Assembly: GCA_024811115.1 (NCBI GenBank)
Contig: JAKOGH010000296.1
Coordinates: 62,001 to 126,000, forward strand
Direction: 5' to 3'
Source of the DNA: Terana coerulea
Lineage: Eukaryota > Basidiomycota > Agaricomycetes > Polyporales > Phanerochaetaceae
DNA: 64,000 bases
Shown: positions 11,135-23,041 of the stretch, piece by piece
Position numbering within the stretch: the stretch's first letter is position 1
Layout: every line of letters starts with the position of its first letter
Program-made: the position numbers and the translations under genes
Notes under the pieces: generated by a model
Databases searched by the model: none
What the model saw: only the letters and a program-made list of their open reading frames with translations
Told to the model about the DNA's origin: nothing

Positions 11135-12721
11135 ATGTCCGCAGATGTAGACCCGGAGCTCGTCGAGGAGATTTACCAAGGGTACGTGCCACGTACTGAA
11201 TGTCCTAACGTTCTGTACGCTAACCTCGAGTTATGCTTCACAGTTTGATCAGTGGTTGGATCAACACCGGAATCCAAGGTTCATTACCTTCCGCTGCTTC
11301 TTGAGACACACTGACACGAAGAGTAGCACTGGTTATCTACGAATACATCATCACCTTCTCGGACGAAGTGTTCGTGGTTTGGAGGAAGAAGTTCTCCCTA
11401 ACGTCCTTTGTCTTAATTGCTATCCGCTGGTGCATGGTCCTCAATGTCATCCTCCAGAACTGGCCACCTTCGGACGCGGTCTGTTTATTCCACTCCAGTG
11501 CTTTCATGCTCGTGCTGACGCGCGGAGGGGTTGATACGACAGGCGTGAGCATTTTTATTTACAGACATAGCTTTGGACTCGACGTCGCTGATCACAAGAA
11601 ATACAATGATAGCTGTTCGCCGGTCAACCGAACGAATAACGTGGTTATCTGGATAGGCTACCTTGGCGTTGCATGTAGGTCATGTCTATTTCCCCGCTTT
11701 CTTTGGTCCCTCAAACTAGTTAGACTTCTCCGCCTTGCGAGTCTCCGCGTTATGGGGCAACAACAAATACTTGTTTTTCTTCGTATTTGCCCTCGGCTCA
11801 ATACCAGTATGGACGAACCTTGTGAGTTGTCTATGAATTTCTGGTTTCACTAGAACCTTACAGCTCTGCAGTATACCGCGGTTCATTCTCATTATGGTTA
11901 CACAGGCTCAGACTTGTACGGATGCTATCAGGACATCGATTATTCTGAGTACACCATCACAGTGTGAGTGTTCACAATATTTATAGTTACGCGTTGGTCT
12001 GACAAGTATCTAGTTGTACGTGGGTTTTCTATGGCGATAATGCCGGGTCAATGCTGATGTAACTCACGCTAGTGCATTTGACAACTCGCATTTTCTTGCT
12101 TGCAATGGATGCTTTTGTCCTTGTGCTAACTTGGGTCAAGACCTACCGACAATGGCGGGAGGCTCGGCGTCTGCACCTCTCCATGTCCATCGCGACATGT
12201 CTTCTCCGCGATGGTACGTCTTGATATCTATGCACGCGACTATTCGTAAACGTACATTCTTTTCCTGCAGGGACTGTGTATTTTCTGTTCGTACGCGAAG
12301 TTACTTGAGGGTGCTCGGAGACTGAAGTGCCTTAGCGTTTTACTAGGGATCAACCTGGCCCAGATCCTCACGTATAACCTTGTGAGTTATTTCCCTTGTC
12401 CCTGCCGCCTGCACTATGCACTATACACTAATAACCGCCATCACAGACGTTCGCCCCCGTGAACCTCTTGATCTCAGTTATGGTACGTCCTTCCCGCTTA
12501 TGCTGCGACCGTCCCGTCTCACGCTTCCCCAGCCATCCGTGCTCATGAGTCGCTTCATCATGAACCTGCGCCAGGTCACCAGCAACCCCACGACCGTGGA
12601 CATCGAGACGGACATGCACGGGCTTCTCTCCGCGCTCGTCTTCAGGAACCGTGCGGCGCTGATCGGCAATCTCGGGCAGCCTATCGGAGTTCGGCGAGGA
12701 GACGTCCGGCGACGGCGATAA
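11135..12721 (+). CDS. DUF6533-type multi-pass membrane protein
   Basis: Basidiomycete membrane protein family of unknown function with an N-terminal DUF6533 domain. Exon 1 is 11135-11181 (MSADVDPELVEEIYQ); exon 2 is 11244-11278 (LISGWINTGIQ); exon 3 starts at 11327 with ALVIYEYIITFSDEVFVVWR, the family signature. Later pieces are VIWIGYLGVAYFSALRVSAL, then a helix FFFVFALGSIPVWTNL, a loop YTGSDLYGCYQDIDYSEYTI, helix FLLAMDAFVLVLTWVKTYRQ, then GTVYFLVLLGINLAQILTYN, TFAPVNLLISVM and SRFIMNLRQVTS. About six to seven membrane segments result. Splicing between about 11478 and 11590 is uncertain. The C-terminus was taken as the stop at 12721; an acidic open frame one base over (EFGEETSGDGDNYG) could be the true tail if one base is wrong here. 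Confidence 0.8.
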
Positions 12722-13260
12722 TTACGGGAGGAACACGCAACACGAAGAGCACGAGCTGCGGGAGCAGGTAGGCAGGCCGCTTGCAAACTCCAGTTCCGAG
12801 ACACATGGAGACGCTGAAGTTGCGGTGAGTTATTTACTGCAGTGGCTTGCTGTGAAGTCCACCGCCTCATTCCATTCGTTGGATGGTAGGGTCCATCCAG
12901 ATCTGTCGTGTGATGCTTACCGTGGGCTTTTATTCTCCTGATTTCTACAGTAATAGTAGCGTCGATTGACTATCCTAGAGCCTTTTATTCTCCTAAGCCG
13001 AGGAATGTAAATATGGTTGTACAGTGTTTGCGGTGAAAAATCTACTCTCATATCAAATGAACTCCTGTCGAGGCACTTGCTACACCCAATGATGCAGCCT
13101 CGCGCAGGGTGCACGCTGCGGTTAGTACCATATATTCAATAATGTAGACAGCCACGCAAAGCGAATAGTGCGCTCCGCTGAAAAGTCCTGGTGCATTTCT
13201 ACATTATAGTGTACATTCCTGCCGGGTCATATACTCCTTTCGATGGTGGGTATTCCGCGT
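12722..13260. other. Intergenic between convergent genes
   Basis: About 540 bases holding the 3' flanks of the DUF6533 gene (+) and myosin I (-). No gene was recognised. Confidence 0.5.
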
Positions 13261-16200
13261 CTACTCATCCTCCGTCGCCCTCTGAGCACGTTTCGCGAAC
13301 TACGACGCGAGATTCAGACAAATGCATTAGGTCAGAAAGCGAGTCACTTACGACGGCTGCGAGATCCATCTGCCCGCCGAGGCCAGCTGGCTTCGCCGCG
13401 CCTCCTGGTTTCGGGGCAGCAGCGGGCCGCGACGCCGTCGGCACAGGCGGTTTTCCGGGCGGCCGCGGTGCGCCAGGCTTGGCAGCGACCGGGGGCGGCG
13501 GCTTCGGCTTGTTTCCCACGGGCGGCGGCGGCGGCTTCCCAGCGAGAGAGCTTCCTGGCCTGGAGGTCGTGGGAGTCGTGCCGTTCGACGAGCCGTTGGT
13601 CCCAGCGGACGGAGTCTTCTTCCATGGCGCCGCGGACCCGTTCGCCGGGCCCATTCCCGGGAAGACGGACACCGGCTTTGCGGAGGCACTGGCTGACACC
13701 GACTTGGGTACGATCTTCGCGGCCGGGGCGGCAGCGGCAGCCGGTGCTGGAGGGACGACGGAGGCTCGCTTGGGGGCTCCGGGAGGGGGCGGAGGCGGAG
13801 GGAGCGGAGCAGCCGCGACCTTCGGCTTTGGAGGGACGAGTTCGAGGTAGTTGTTGGGTGCCCAGCCTTCTTTGCCGTCCTTTTTCACGAGCCACCAGCC
13901 GTTGTCTTCCTTCTCGACGAGCTCAACGATGTCATCCTTCTTGAGAGTCATCTCGCCTTCCTGCCCTTGGAACGCAAACTTAGCTTTGTACTGTTCAGCT
14001 TCAGGCTCAGATGGTGGAGGCGGGGGAGGAGCTGGTGCACGGGGAGGGGCTGGCGGCGCGCGATGAGCGGCGCTAGAAGATGCTGCCACGGAGGCCGGAG
14101 TGGCGGCCGCGGATGGGGGAAGTTTCGCAGCAGCAGGTGTGGATTTCCCTGGGAGCGGCCTGGCCGCTGGTGTCGCCCTCGAGGCGGTTGGTTTCTGTAG
14201 AATATGTTCAGCTCGGTGATTTACGAAAAAGGGAGCAAGGAGAACGTACGCTAGGGCCGCCTTTCTTCAGCAATTTGCCTTGCGTGATCGGCCGCACAAC
14301 ACCTTCTTTACGCTTGGCAGGTGGTCGAGAGAGGCTGCTTGGCGGCTCGCCAGATGAGATGTGCACCGCGTGACTCTTGTAGTTCTCATCGCTCTTGGAC
14401 ATCTCATCCTTGACGAACTTGACGGCATCCCTCTTCTCCTTCTTCTTGGTGTACTCGATACTGGCGTTCATGTTCAGTCAAACTGCCCCGTGATGATGGG
14501 ATAGGTGTACTTACGTTGGACCGATCTGAACCTGGATCACCGCAGAAGTGAGCGTAAGAAGGTGTGTTGTGAGCTCGGTCTTGAAAACACAGTGAATAAG
14601 AGGGTCGCCTTCTTCCGTAGGACCTAGATTCAGCGCCTAGAAACCAACAGTAAACGTGATAATACTAGTCACGGCGTTCATACAAGCATACCATCCAATC
14701 ATCTTGCAAGTTCGACATCGAAATAGACTTAATTTGGCTCAGATTGACCCTACGTTCCGTGCTAAAGCCAACCTGCCCGTCCTTGCTGGTCGCATTGACG
14801 ATGATGTACAATGTCTTTGCAGTCTATAGTTGGCGATGTAAGTGTAGTTCAATGGTACAAACAGAGGAATAGCACTGACAACTACTAAGAACCTCGGGCT
14901 CAACTTGCTGGTGCGGCCGAATTTCGAGATGAGGACCTGGATTCTGGAGCTGAACACAACCCTCTCGGCTGCAAATGGATATGGTATGAACAATCGCACT
15001 AAATGGCAGATGAAAGCACGCACATGTACCAGCTGCACTCGCTAGTTCCTCGCCAAGACCGCTCTTCCCATTGACGTCCAGGTAATCGCCCATAAACCGT
15101 CTGTAACTGAGCAAACTGTATCTGCGCCTTTCCTTGCGTCCGGCGAGGATCTGATGTCCGTAATCCCGAACCTTGGCGTACTCTAAGCCCTCCTTGTTGT
15201 TCTTCCAGAACCGCTGAATACGTCTGGCGCACTCGTGCTTGTATCGCATATAGTTGCGCCACGCGCGCTGGATCCTGCCAGCCATATTGTGCCAGTATCG
15301 GTCTCGCATGGTCTCCAGGGCAAAGAGCTGTATTCCCAGTTATTAGAACCTACTCGCGCACGCGGGGACAATCAACTTACCGTCTCGGGATTCTTGATGA
15401 ACGCCTTCGTCGTGCCCATCTGCCATTCCTCCTTCGCGATACCGGTGTCAGTCAGGATACGCTCGCATCCCGATTTGGCGTCGCCCGACCACGTGTACTC
15501 GCCGGCGTAGGAAGTGGAAGGAGACAACAAGTAGAAGCGCTCCACCATCTTCTCGAACGTGTTCCTGTACGCGAAACCAGCACGGCGGACACGGATATTC
15601 TCTTGGAGACCAAGGTACTTGACCTGATGCAAGACGGCCTTGGTGTCGTATTCGGTCGAGCTACGATTCTGGTTGGGTTTGATTGTACGAATGTATGAAG
15701 GCTGAGCACGCATGAGGTTCTCAACCAATGCTTGCGCGGATGTCTGAGTATAAACTCAGTACCAAGGTGAAACGCTTTAGAAGTATGCCTACCCTGATCC
15801 TGTCACCTGCAGTTGGAGGACGCTTCTTGCTGTTGGGATCGGGACGGTCGGGGAAGAGAGTCTGCAAGAATTGGTTGCTGCTAATACCGATGACGTCCAG
15901 TAGATCTTTGAGCAGGAGATCCTTGTTCTTGTCAGTCATTCCAGCAACGTTGTACATGACATCTCCAGCGTAGTGCTTGACAAGGAACTGTGCGCCACGG
16001 GCCTCAAAGTGGGCGTTCGAAGACAGCGCGGCGGTACGCTGGATGAAGCTATTGTCGGCAGCGGTGGGGTCGGCATGGGCGGTTGCGCAGGCGTCGTTGA
16101 GAGCAGCGAAGATCCCAGGGGGCCGACGTTCCTCAATCAGGTCGCACACAATCTTGTTGTTGAAGTACTTGATCGGCGTCCACTTGATTTGTTCTCGTAC

Positions 16201-17993
16201 GTATTCCTCCTGCTCGGTCTTCAAGGTGAGCTCAATGAAGATCTGCTGCAACTTCTCGTTGACATAGTTGATGCAAAGCTGCTCAAACGAATTGTCCTAT
16301 CCAAAAGGCCGATCAGTGAACACGTGGATGCTCTGCTCATTGTTGTACTCACCTCGAAAATTTCGAACCCGAAAATATCCTGTGACACAACATGAACTTG
16401 AAGCTTCAATTGGAACACCGAAAGCATGCTCACCAAGATACCGATGAGTTGAGCCGTTGCCGACCTTGGCTTCATCGATACGTTGATCCTTGAGACGATC
16501 CACTCAAAAAGGTTGTTGTAAATAGCCTTCGCAAGCGCATCTCGTGTTGAGCTTGCTTGCGCTGGGTTGAGCGGAATATCGTAGACAGACCCACGACGAC
16601 CGCCGTGCTGGGTTTCCTACCACCCGGATCGACAATGCCTTTTGGATGAGAGCAGGCTCGACCTCCATCAAGTACGCGACGAAGTCAGTTACGTTGGTGT
16701 CGGCGATCTCTGCGTTGCCATCGTCCTTCTCCGCGTACTGAACATTTCCTAACCAGAGGATAATTGCAAGCATACGGAAGATCTCGCTTTGTTCGTGATC
16801 GGTGAGACCGATGACTTGCATAGCTCCCTAGAATGCGGTTGTAAGTTGTAAGGAATGCTTCCAAGATTCAACCTGCTCACGAGTGTGTCGTTGAAGTCCT
16901 TCTCATCATCGATACCAGGAACATCCAAGCAATTACTGACACTAGTATACGCGTAAGCCTCAGGTCCTTGAAGACCGTAAGCCTCTGAGAGCACATCAGC
17001 TTTGGGGTAACGCAGATTAAACACAGTTATCTCTCACCGCGTTGCTCCGGACTAGCAGCCTTGGTGAACTGGTAGAAAATGTGGAAGTTCCTCTCGTTCT
17101 CTACTTGACCCACAACTCGGCCCTTCTCCAATAGATAGTTCGTGATCTGGGCGCCCACGGGTTCTCCGTGATCGTTGAACATAATCTCAAGGTATTTGCC
17201 CTGGGCATGTGGATGAGAATAGTATAGGCACATGTAGCATAATTGGACTTACATGACGACTTGAGTTGTTATTTCTTAGGGTTTTGGCACACCCAAAACT
17301 CTCAAGCAGTGGATTGGTCGCGAGCACCATGTCCTTGATCTCCTGAATGCTGCTATCTTGACCTCCTGAGACCGCCGCAATGTATTGCATAATCCGCTTC
17401 GCCGCCTCCGTCTTTCCTGCGCCGGACTCTCCGGAAATGATAACACACTGGTTCTCTTTATACGCGTTCATATTGTAGTACGCGGATTCGGCAATACTGA
17501 AGACGTGTGGCGGGACTTCCAGTCGGTTCTTTCCCTTGTATCTTTGTAGTACTTCCTCAGTATAAATTCCCAAGTCTAAGCAATCGTGCAGATTGAGCGA
17601 TCGAAAGCAAGACCCAGTCAATAGAGCGTACATACCTTTGAAGGGATTGACTGATATCAACACAGAACCAATGTAGGTGTAGATCTCGCCGTTCGTCCAC
17701 CGTTTCTGCAAGTTCTCATTGATACTCTCGTTGGTGATCGTGGTCAGCAGTGTCATGTCCGACACGCCAACTTGCTTCTTCTTGAACCCCTCTTCCAATC
17801 TGCCTGTAGATTCGTCGTACATCAAGGATTCGAGCATGCTAATATTTGGTAGTTATCACACCTTGGCCACCTTAGCTGGCCCGCCCTTCTTAGGCGCAGC
17901 GGCAGACTTCTTCCCGGCCTTCTTGGACGGGGCCTAACATAGGGTGGTCCGTCAACATTGCGGCAAGGCGAATGAGCTCATTACACCTACCAT
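13261..17993 (-). CDS. MYO1: Class I myosin (long-tailed, SH3-containing)
   Basis: Actin motor for endocytosis and polarised growth. First exon is only the ATG (17991-17993), then an intron, then APSKKAGKK. Motor domain about 17.8-15.4 kb: P-loop [13 protein letters not shown], switch-like [34 protein letters not shown], actin-binding [13 protein letters not shown] [10 protein letters not shown]. The TEDS-site serine is in [14 protein letters not shown] motifs lie near 15.2-15.3 kb ([23 protein letters not shown]). The TH1 lipid-binding tail is at about 14.2-15.1 kb. Then come proline-rich segments, an SH3 domain ([20 protein letters not shown] to [11 protein letters not shown], about 13.85-14.0 kb) and a proline-rich tail. 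The last exon 13261-13299 encodes [12 protein letters not shown] with the acidic Arp2/3-type end. Frame anomalies: one extra C at 16616-16617 just before RRGSVY, and one missing base near 17790 where family ADWKEGF would read. Confidence 0.95.
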
Positions 17994-18472
17994 GATTGTA
18001 GAGTCTTATACGGAAGTTGTAGCTAAATGAATATGTCGGGGGACGGCGCGTCTAGAATGATAAGTATGCCGGTAGCGGTCGTTGTCGGCGTAGAGTCTGG
18101 AAGCGGTATCTACGCGACGGCGGCGAGTTCCAGGGAGGGGCCGTCCGAGATCAACTCCGCTGCAGTTGAGCTCAGTGTTCTGGATGGTATGGTGGACGGA
18201 AGGTAGTGGTAAGAGTAAGACCCGTGCATGAGCACGCTGCAGGGCTGTTGTCCCAAGCCGATGACGGCGTCGGATTCCAGGCCCGCAGTCAGGCGTCTAT
18301 TCTACTTCTTGTTGTCCGGGACCGCAGATACCAAGCGTATGCAGTCGGTTCATCGAGTCTTGCTCAGAGTGTGGTTGCTAACATTGAGTAGCTAGCTGAG
18401 TAAGTGACCATGCATTTATTTGAGTCCCGTATCCGACTACATTTCATCCCATTCACTAGGAAGACTGGAGGT
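17994..18472. other. Intergenic, myosin I promoter
   Basis: About 480 bases between the UCS-protein stop and the myosin I start, both minus strand. No additional gene was recognised. Confidence 0.6.
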
Positions 18473-20586
18473 CTATACAGTCAGCGTAAGCCCACTATCC
18501 AGCAGCAGCTTCAGGGCTTCGGCCGCAGGAACCAAGGCAGGGTTATTCGGGTTGCTTGACCCAGTCCTAAACAGCCGAACCAAAGCTTGGTCCAAGCCGA
18601 TCGCCTGTGCACGGCTGCCGAGCTCCTGCGCGCAGATGTATCGACACCAGCCAACCAGTTGCGAATACACGCCACTCCGCGATGGACAAGACCAGGGTCG
18701 GGTGCCGTGCTGACCTGTTCAGCCGCTGCCGAGTCATCGCCTTCTTCCTCTCGCGGAATCTGAATGGATGGGTCGATGAGCTGGCTAAGGATTGGCAACG
18801 ACCTGTGTTGATCCCTTTCGAGTTCCAGCAGCAGCTTGCACGCATGCGGCGCAGAGGTCAGCATCGCAAGTGCTCCAGATGCAGCGAGACGGGTCTTCAG
18901 ATCGTCGACATCGCAGAGAGCTATGAGTACGTGCACTTTGGACTTCGAGCTCGCAGATTCATCGCCGCCGTATTTGTTGAAGATGTCCTCACTTCCACCT
19001 ATGAGGTTGCATACGAGTTCGGTGGCTGCTCTCCGGACAAGGGTGTGGTCTTCCAGCATCAAGAGCTCAACCTTGTTCATGAGACCCTGCGCCGCCGCGA
19101 TTCTCGATGCGACTTCTGCACTCTGGGATGCCAAGTTGGTCAAGGCCATGATGGCCTCGAACCGTTGCAGGAGCCCGGAAGACGGGTGGACCAAGAGGAG
19201 AGTAAATGGTCTTATCGCGTCATAGAGACTGCCTTCGTTTGGCCCGAATACTTGTACGGGCGATCCTGTAATCGCAAGTTTGGCTAAAGCCTGGATACAC
19301 TCAAGGTCGGCACGCTCGAGCGGAGGCACCTTCTCTGCATCCTTAGGATCCTTTGGAGGCGGAGGTAGAAGACCTTGGATGATAGTGATGAGGGCCTTGG
19401 CTCCTCCGGCCTGCAGGGTCTTGCCTCTATTCGCTTGATCCTCGACGAGGCTTAATAGAGCCTTCCCAACAGTGAGGCGAGTCGCACGACTGTCTGACGT
19501 ACGTACGGCATTCGTCAATGCGTCCAACGCCCCGGCCTGTATAAGCCGCTTGCCCCTCGCCTTAGCATGCTCGTCGTCTTCTAGCGGATTAATCTCAACC
19601 CCACTGTCCTTGCTTGCAGTACTCGCCATGCGTCTCAGCTTCGCGATCTGCGCCTCCTCCTCGGTAAGTCGGGGACGGTATGCGGCAATGTTCGAGATGA
19701 TAGCGACAACGCCGTATACTGGAGATGATGGTGTAATTTCGCCGCTTATGGGCTGCGAAGAATTTCCTTTACGACGGGGAATGACAGCAAAGAGCTCGTG
19801 CAAGAACTGCGTGTCTTTCGACAGCTGTTCCTTGACCACCGGGTTGATACTGAGGTACGCGAGTCCTTCCACCGAGTCGCCCATCGAGCTCAACGCATCG
19901 CGCGACACAACCATGCCCTTCATCAACGACGCAAGATCTTCGTCAGAGCTGGACACCACTGGCTTCTCCGCACCCGTCACAGCCCCAGCATCAGCTCCAG
20001 CACCTTGGGATAGCTTGACAAGAGCCACAGCTGCGGCAGCTCGGAGCGTAGTGTCCTGCGACCTCTTCGCTTTCACCTCGAGCCACTCGACGCATTGGCT
20101 TGGAATGACGGCACGACAGGCTTTGTGCCCCGCAGCCTGTGCAACAAGCTGGGCTGCCGCTCGACTGATGGGCAGGGAGGAAGGATAGAGATCAACACAG
20201 TCAACGACGCAGTCGATGACTCCGTCGCGTTGTAGAATGGCCGATGCAGCACCCCAGTCGACCTGAAACAACGCGGCGAGAAAGGATAAACCTGCGATAA
20301 TTTCAGCTTCAGCGGGATCACTGAGTTTTTCCCCAACAACAGAGGCAAAGGGCTTCGCAACGGCATCAGTTGGCGCATCCTGATCGGTCTTCGAGGGCGG
20401 GTTGGAGTCCCTTATCCGTTGAGAAGCGGCAGAGAGGGCGACGTATGCTTTCGTTCGTACGCCCTGCGCAACCGAAGGTCCGAATGCCTCCACCAAGACA
20501 TTCACTTCATCGGGTAGAGGAGAAAATGCCTTGTCTTGTGTCCTCTTGATAACTGCGTCGAGTTTTGACTCCAAGTCCGAGGCCAT
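18473..20586 (-). CDS. SHE4: UCS-domain myosin chaperone (UNC-45/Cro1/She4/Rng3 type)
   Basis: Fungal UCS proteins fold and stabilise myosin motor heads; in yeast She4 acts on the class I myosins Myo3/Myo5. The frame from 20586 is a single exon of helical armadillo-like repeats with no N-terminal TPR, as in fungal members. Recognisable stretches are VEGLAYLSINPVVKEQL, YGVVAIISNIAAYRPRLTEE and the conserved core around FEAIMALTNLASQSAEVASR, LVRRAATELVCNLIGG and RLAASGALAMLTSAP, ending VHRGVACIRNWLAG. After NWLAGVDTSAR the frame must shift (one missing base at about 18621-18640) to reach the expected end ELGSRAQAIGLDQALVRLF and LLLDSGLTLTV, stop at 18473. Without the shift the tail is a low-quality read-through to 18511. 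Length about 700 residues. Its direct neighbour is myosin I, a likely client. Confidence 0.88.
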
Positions 20587-20959
20587 AACTGGTCCTGTCG
20601 AGAGAGCATTGAGCAGGGGAGAGCCACTCTATCCTCAAACGATGGGTGTACCGAGTTGATATGAGATTCGACAAAGCCTTCCAGCACGATTCAGCAGGTC
20701 TCTGGCGGCTCCGAGTGATAGGAACATACCAGGCTGGCTGTATCCGTGCAGACCTACTCTCAAAATGATGATGAGTGTTGCTTTCAAGTCTCGTTGAGAA
20801 ACGCCCATACATCATCAGTCCCTCCCGATCGATCTTGGGCGCCAATCAAGTAAACTCGCCAAATTCCTTCTGACTGGCAGTGACTGCCTCTTGCTCTGTG
20901 TTCCTTCCCTGTACCTCTGTTCTCCGCTTTGAACCCCACATAAATCTCGTGGGACAGTC
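20587..20959. other. Divergent promoter between UCS gene and TRM6
   Basis: About 370 bases shared by the minus-strand UCS gene and plus-strand TRM6. No clear TATA box was seen. Confidence 0.6.
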
Positions 20960-22873
20960 ATGGATAGTGGGGAAGGCTCCTCCATGAGTGCCGTAGACTC
21001 AGACCAGATAATTGAGTTTGGGCACACGATCCTCCTCACCCTGCCTAGCGGTGATCCACGGACGCTGAAGTTGGAGAAAGACCAGTATGTTCTTTAATCT
21101 GCAGTAACTCCCATTGCTTACATGTGAAACAGGACTGTCAACCTTGGGAAGTTTGGCTCGTTCTTCGCCAATGACCTCGTCGGACAGCCGTACGGACTGA
21201 GCTATGACATCGTGAACAAGACTCTTAAAGTGAAGCCTCCTCGTACTATACAGGAAGTAGGTATGAGAATAAATCTTCTCAGAAGTTCTGTCTCTAACAG
21301 TTGAATTACAGAGGATACCGATGCTACCAATGAGTTGATTAACGACGGAGAGTTCGTGCAGCCGTTGACCCTGGAGGAGATCGAAAATTTGAAGAAATCA
21401 GGACTCCCGGCCGCAGTACGTAACTACGTTGAGTAGCAGTAAATATACCTAACTTTAAACATTACACAGGATATCATCAAAAAGCAAATAGAACAGCACG
21501 CCAACTATGAACTTAAGACAGAGTATAGCAAAGAAAAGTATAAGAAGCGAAAAGAAGCCAAGTATGTACACACGTATCCTAGACTCCTCGTTGCTAAGGC
21601 TAACTGACTCAAGATACTCGAAGGGTTTTACAACAGTCATTCCGACACTGTTTAACGTATGCGAATACTGGTTCACTAAAGACCACGACCGCTTGCGCGA
21701 CATCCGGTCGGATACCCTTTCGCAGATACTGAATCTTGCGAGTATTCGTCCAGGAGGGCGCTATCTGTGTGTTGACGATGCATCAGGGATTGTTGTGACC
21801 GGCATTCTCCAGCGGCTGGGAGGTACGCAGACTGTCTATCCTACTGAAACATACTCACGGCAGCTATTCCAGGTCAGGGTCGCTTAATCACGATTACTGA
21901 CATTGACTCGCCTCCTGCATACCCGTGCATGGTGCATATGAACTTCCCGAAAGAATATACTGCGATCCTGACCTCATTTAACTGGGCGATAGCCGACGAG
22001 GAGTACACTCCAAGTGAGTACTCGAATGCCGACTGAGCCTCTCGATACTTACGGCTCATGAAATCTGTCAGTACTGGCTTCACACGAACCGCCAAGCGGG
22101 GCTTTCAAACCCGAAGGACAGAAGAGTCGGTTGAATAAACGCAAAGTAGCTTCTGATACACTGCTGCGCCATCGCGGGAAGAACTATTCGCTGGTGAATT
22201 TGACGGGTACGTTCCGAGATGGCTCTTAGCACATGAGGTGCATAACTAATATGTGGGCATTATCTGATGCAGACTTATCGTGGCGAGTCAGTACGACCCA
22301 TGGTCGATATTGGACAAACTCTACCCTTACCTCGGCGGCTCCGCTTCGATTGTAGTCCACAGCCCGCAGGTACAAGTGCGTCTCTTCTCGACAAGCTGTG
22401 GAAGGGATACTATTGTTTAACTGAATGCCCGATAGATCCTGTCGGACTTGCACACAAAGCTCCGAGATCTACCAGGATACTTGGGCCCGAGTCTGACTGA
22501 AGGATTTCTGCGCCGTTACCAAGTGCTCCCCGGACGAACGCATCCTACCATGAACACGTCAGGGACCGGCGGTTTCATACTACACGCTATCAAAGTGTAT
22601 GCTGCAGCTCATTTGAACATCAACTGCGAGTGCTTATGGTTCACTTATCCCCACAGGTATGATGATCCCACAGCATCATCGGTAATGGCACATCGCCAAA
22701 AAGCGAAAAAGGCTCGCCTTGAAGCGGCGGATGTAGCTGAAAAAACGGCGTCAACGACACCCGCACCCGTCACGGTAGACGCTGAGCTAATCGAAGGGGA
22801 GTCGAGCATGGTCGAGAGGGACGCTAGTACGCCCTTATTCGCAGCAGAGCAGGACGTAGCCATGGAGTCATAA
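20960..22873 (+). CDS. TRM6: tRNA (adenine-58-N1)-methyltransferase non-catalytic subunit Trm6/Gcd10
   Basis: Partner of Trm61; the complex makes m1A58 in tRNA, needed for initiator tRNA stability, in the nucleus. Spliced reading gives MDSGEGSSMSAVDSDQII, then GHTILLTLPSGD, VNLGKFGSFFANDLVGQPYG, and LEEIENLKKSGLPA with DIIKKQIEQHANYELKTEYS. Next come FTTVIPTLFNVCEYWF, RPGGRYLCVDDASGIVVTGI, GLIVASQYDPWSILDKLYPY, PTMNTSGTGGFILHAIKVY and a charged tail ending AMES at 22873. At least eight GT-AG introns were traced; all keep frame and phase without any indel, in contrast to several neighbours. The Rossmann-like domain lacks the full SAM-binding signature, as expected for this subunit. Confidence 0.93.
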
Positions 22874-23041
22874 TCGGGATGTTGGGGAAGCTGAAAAGTA
22901 GCCATGTAATATCATTTACAAGCTAGTATACGTCTATAGCTCCCATTACATAGTGCTATTAGTCAAACATAGTGTTGTGAAGCGTCCCGGACGCGGAGAG
23001 TAACGCCGCTGAATCGCCACCAAAGGTGTTGAGACGAGAGA

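Noticed and set aside
13191..13944. Two long plus-strand open frames
   Set aside because: They are shadows of the proline-rich/SH3 tail of myosin I on the minus strand; their Gly/Ala composition mirrors the Pro codons.
16604..16830. Myosin I as a pseudogene
   Set aside because: The single extra base stands in otherwise perfectly conserved sequence, and the same error type recurs in unrelated genes.
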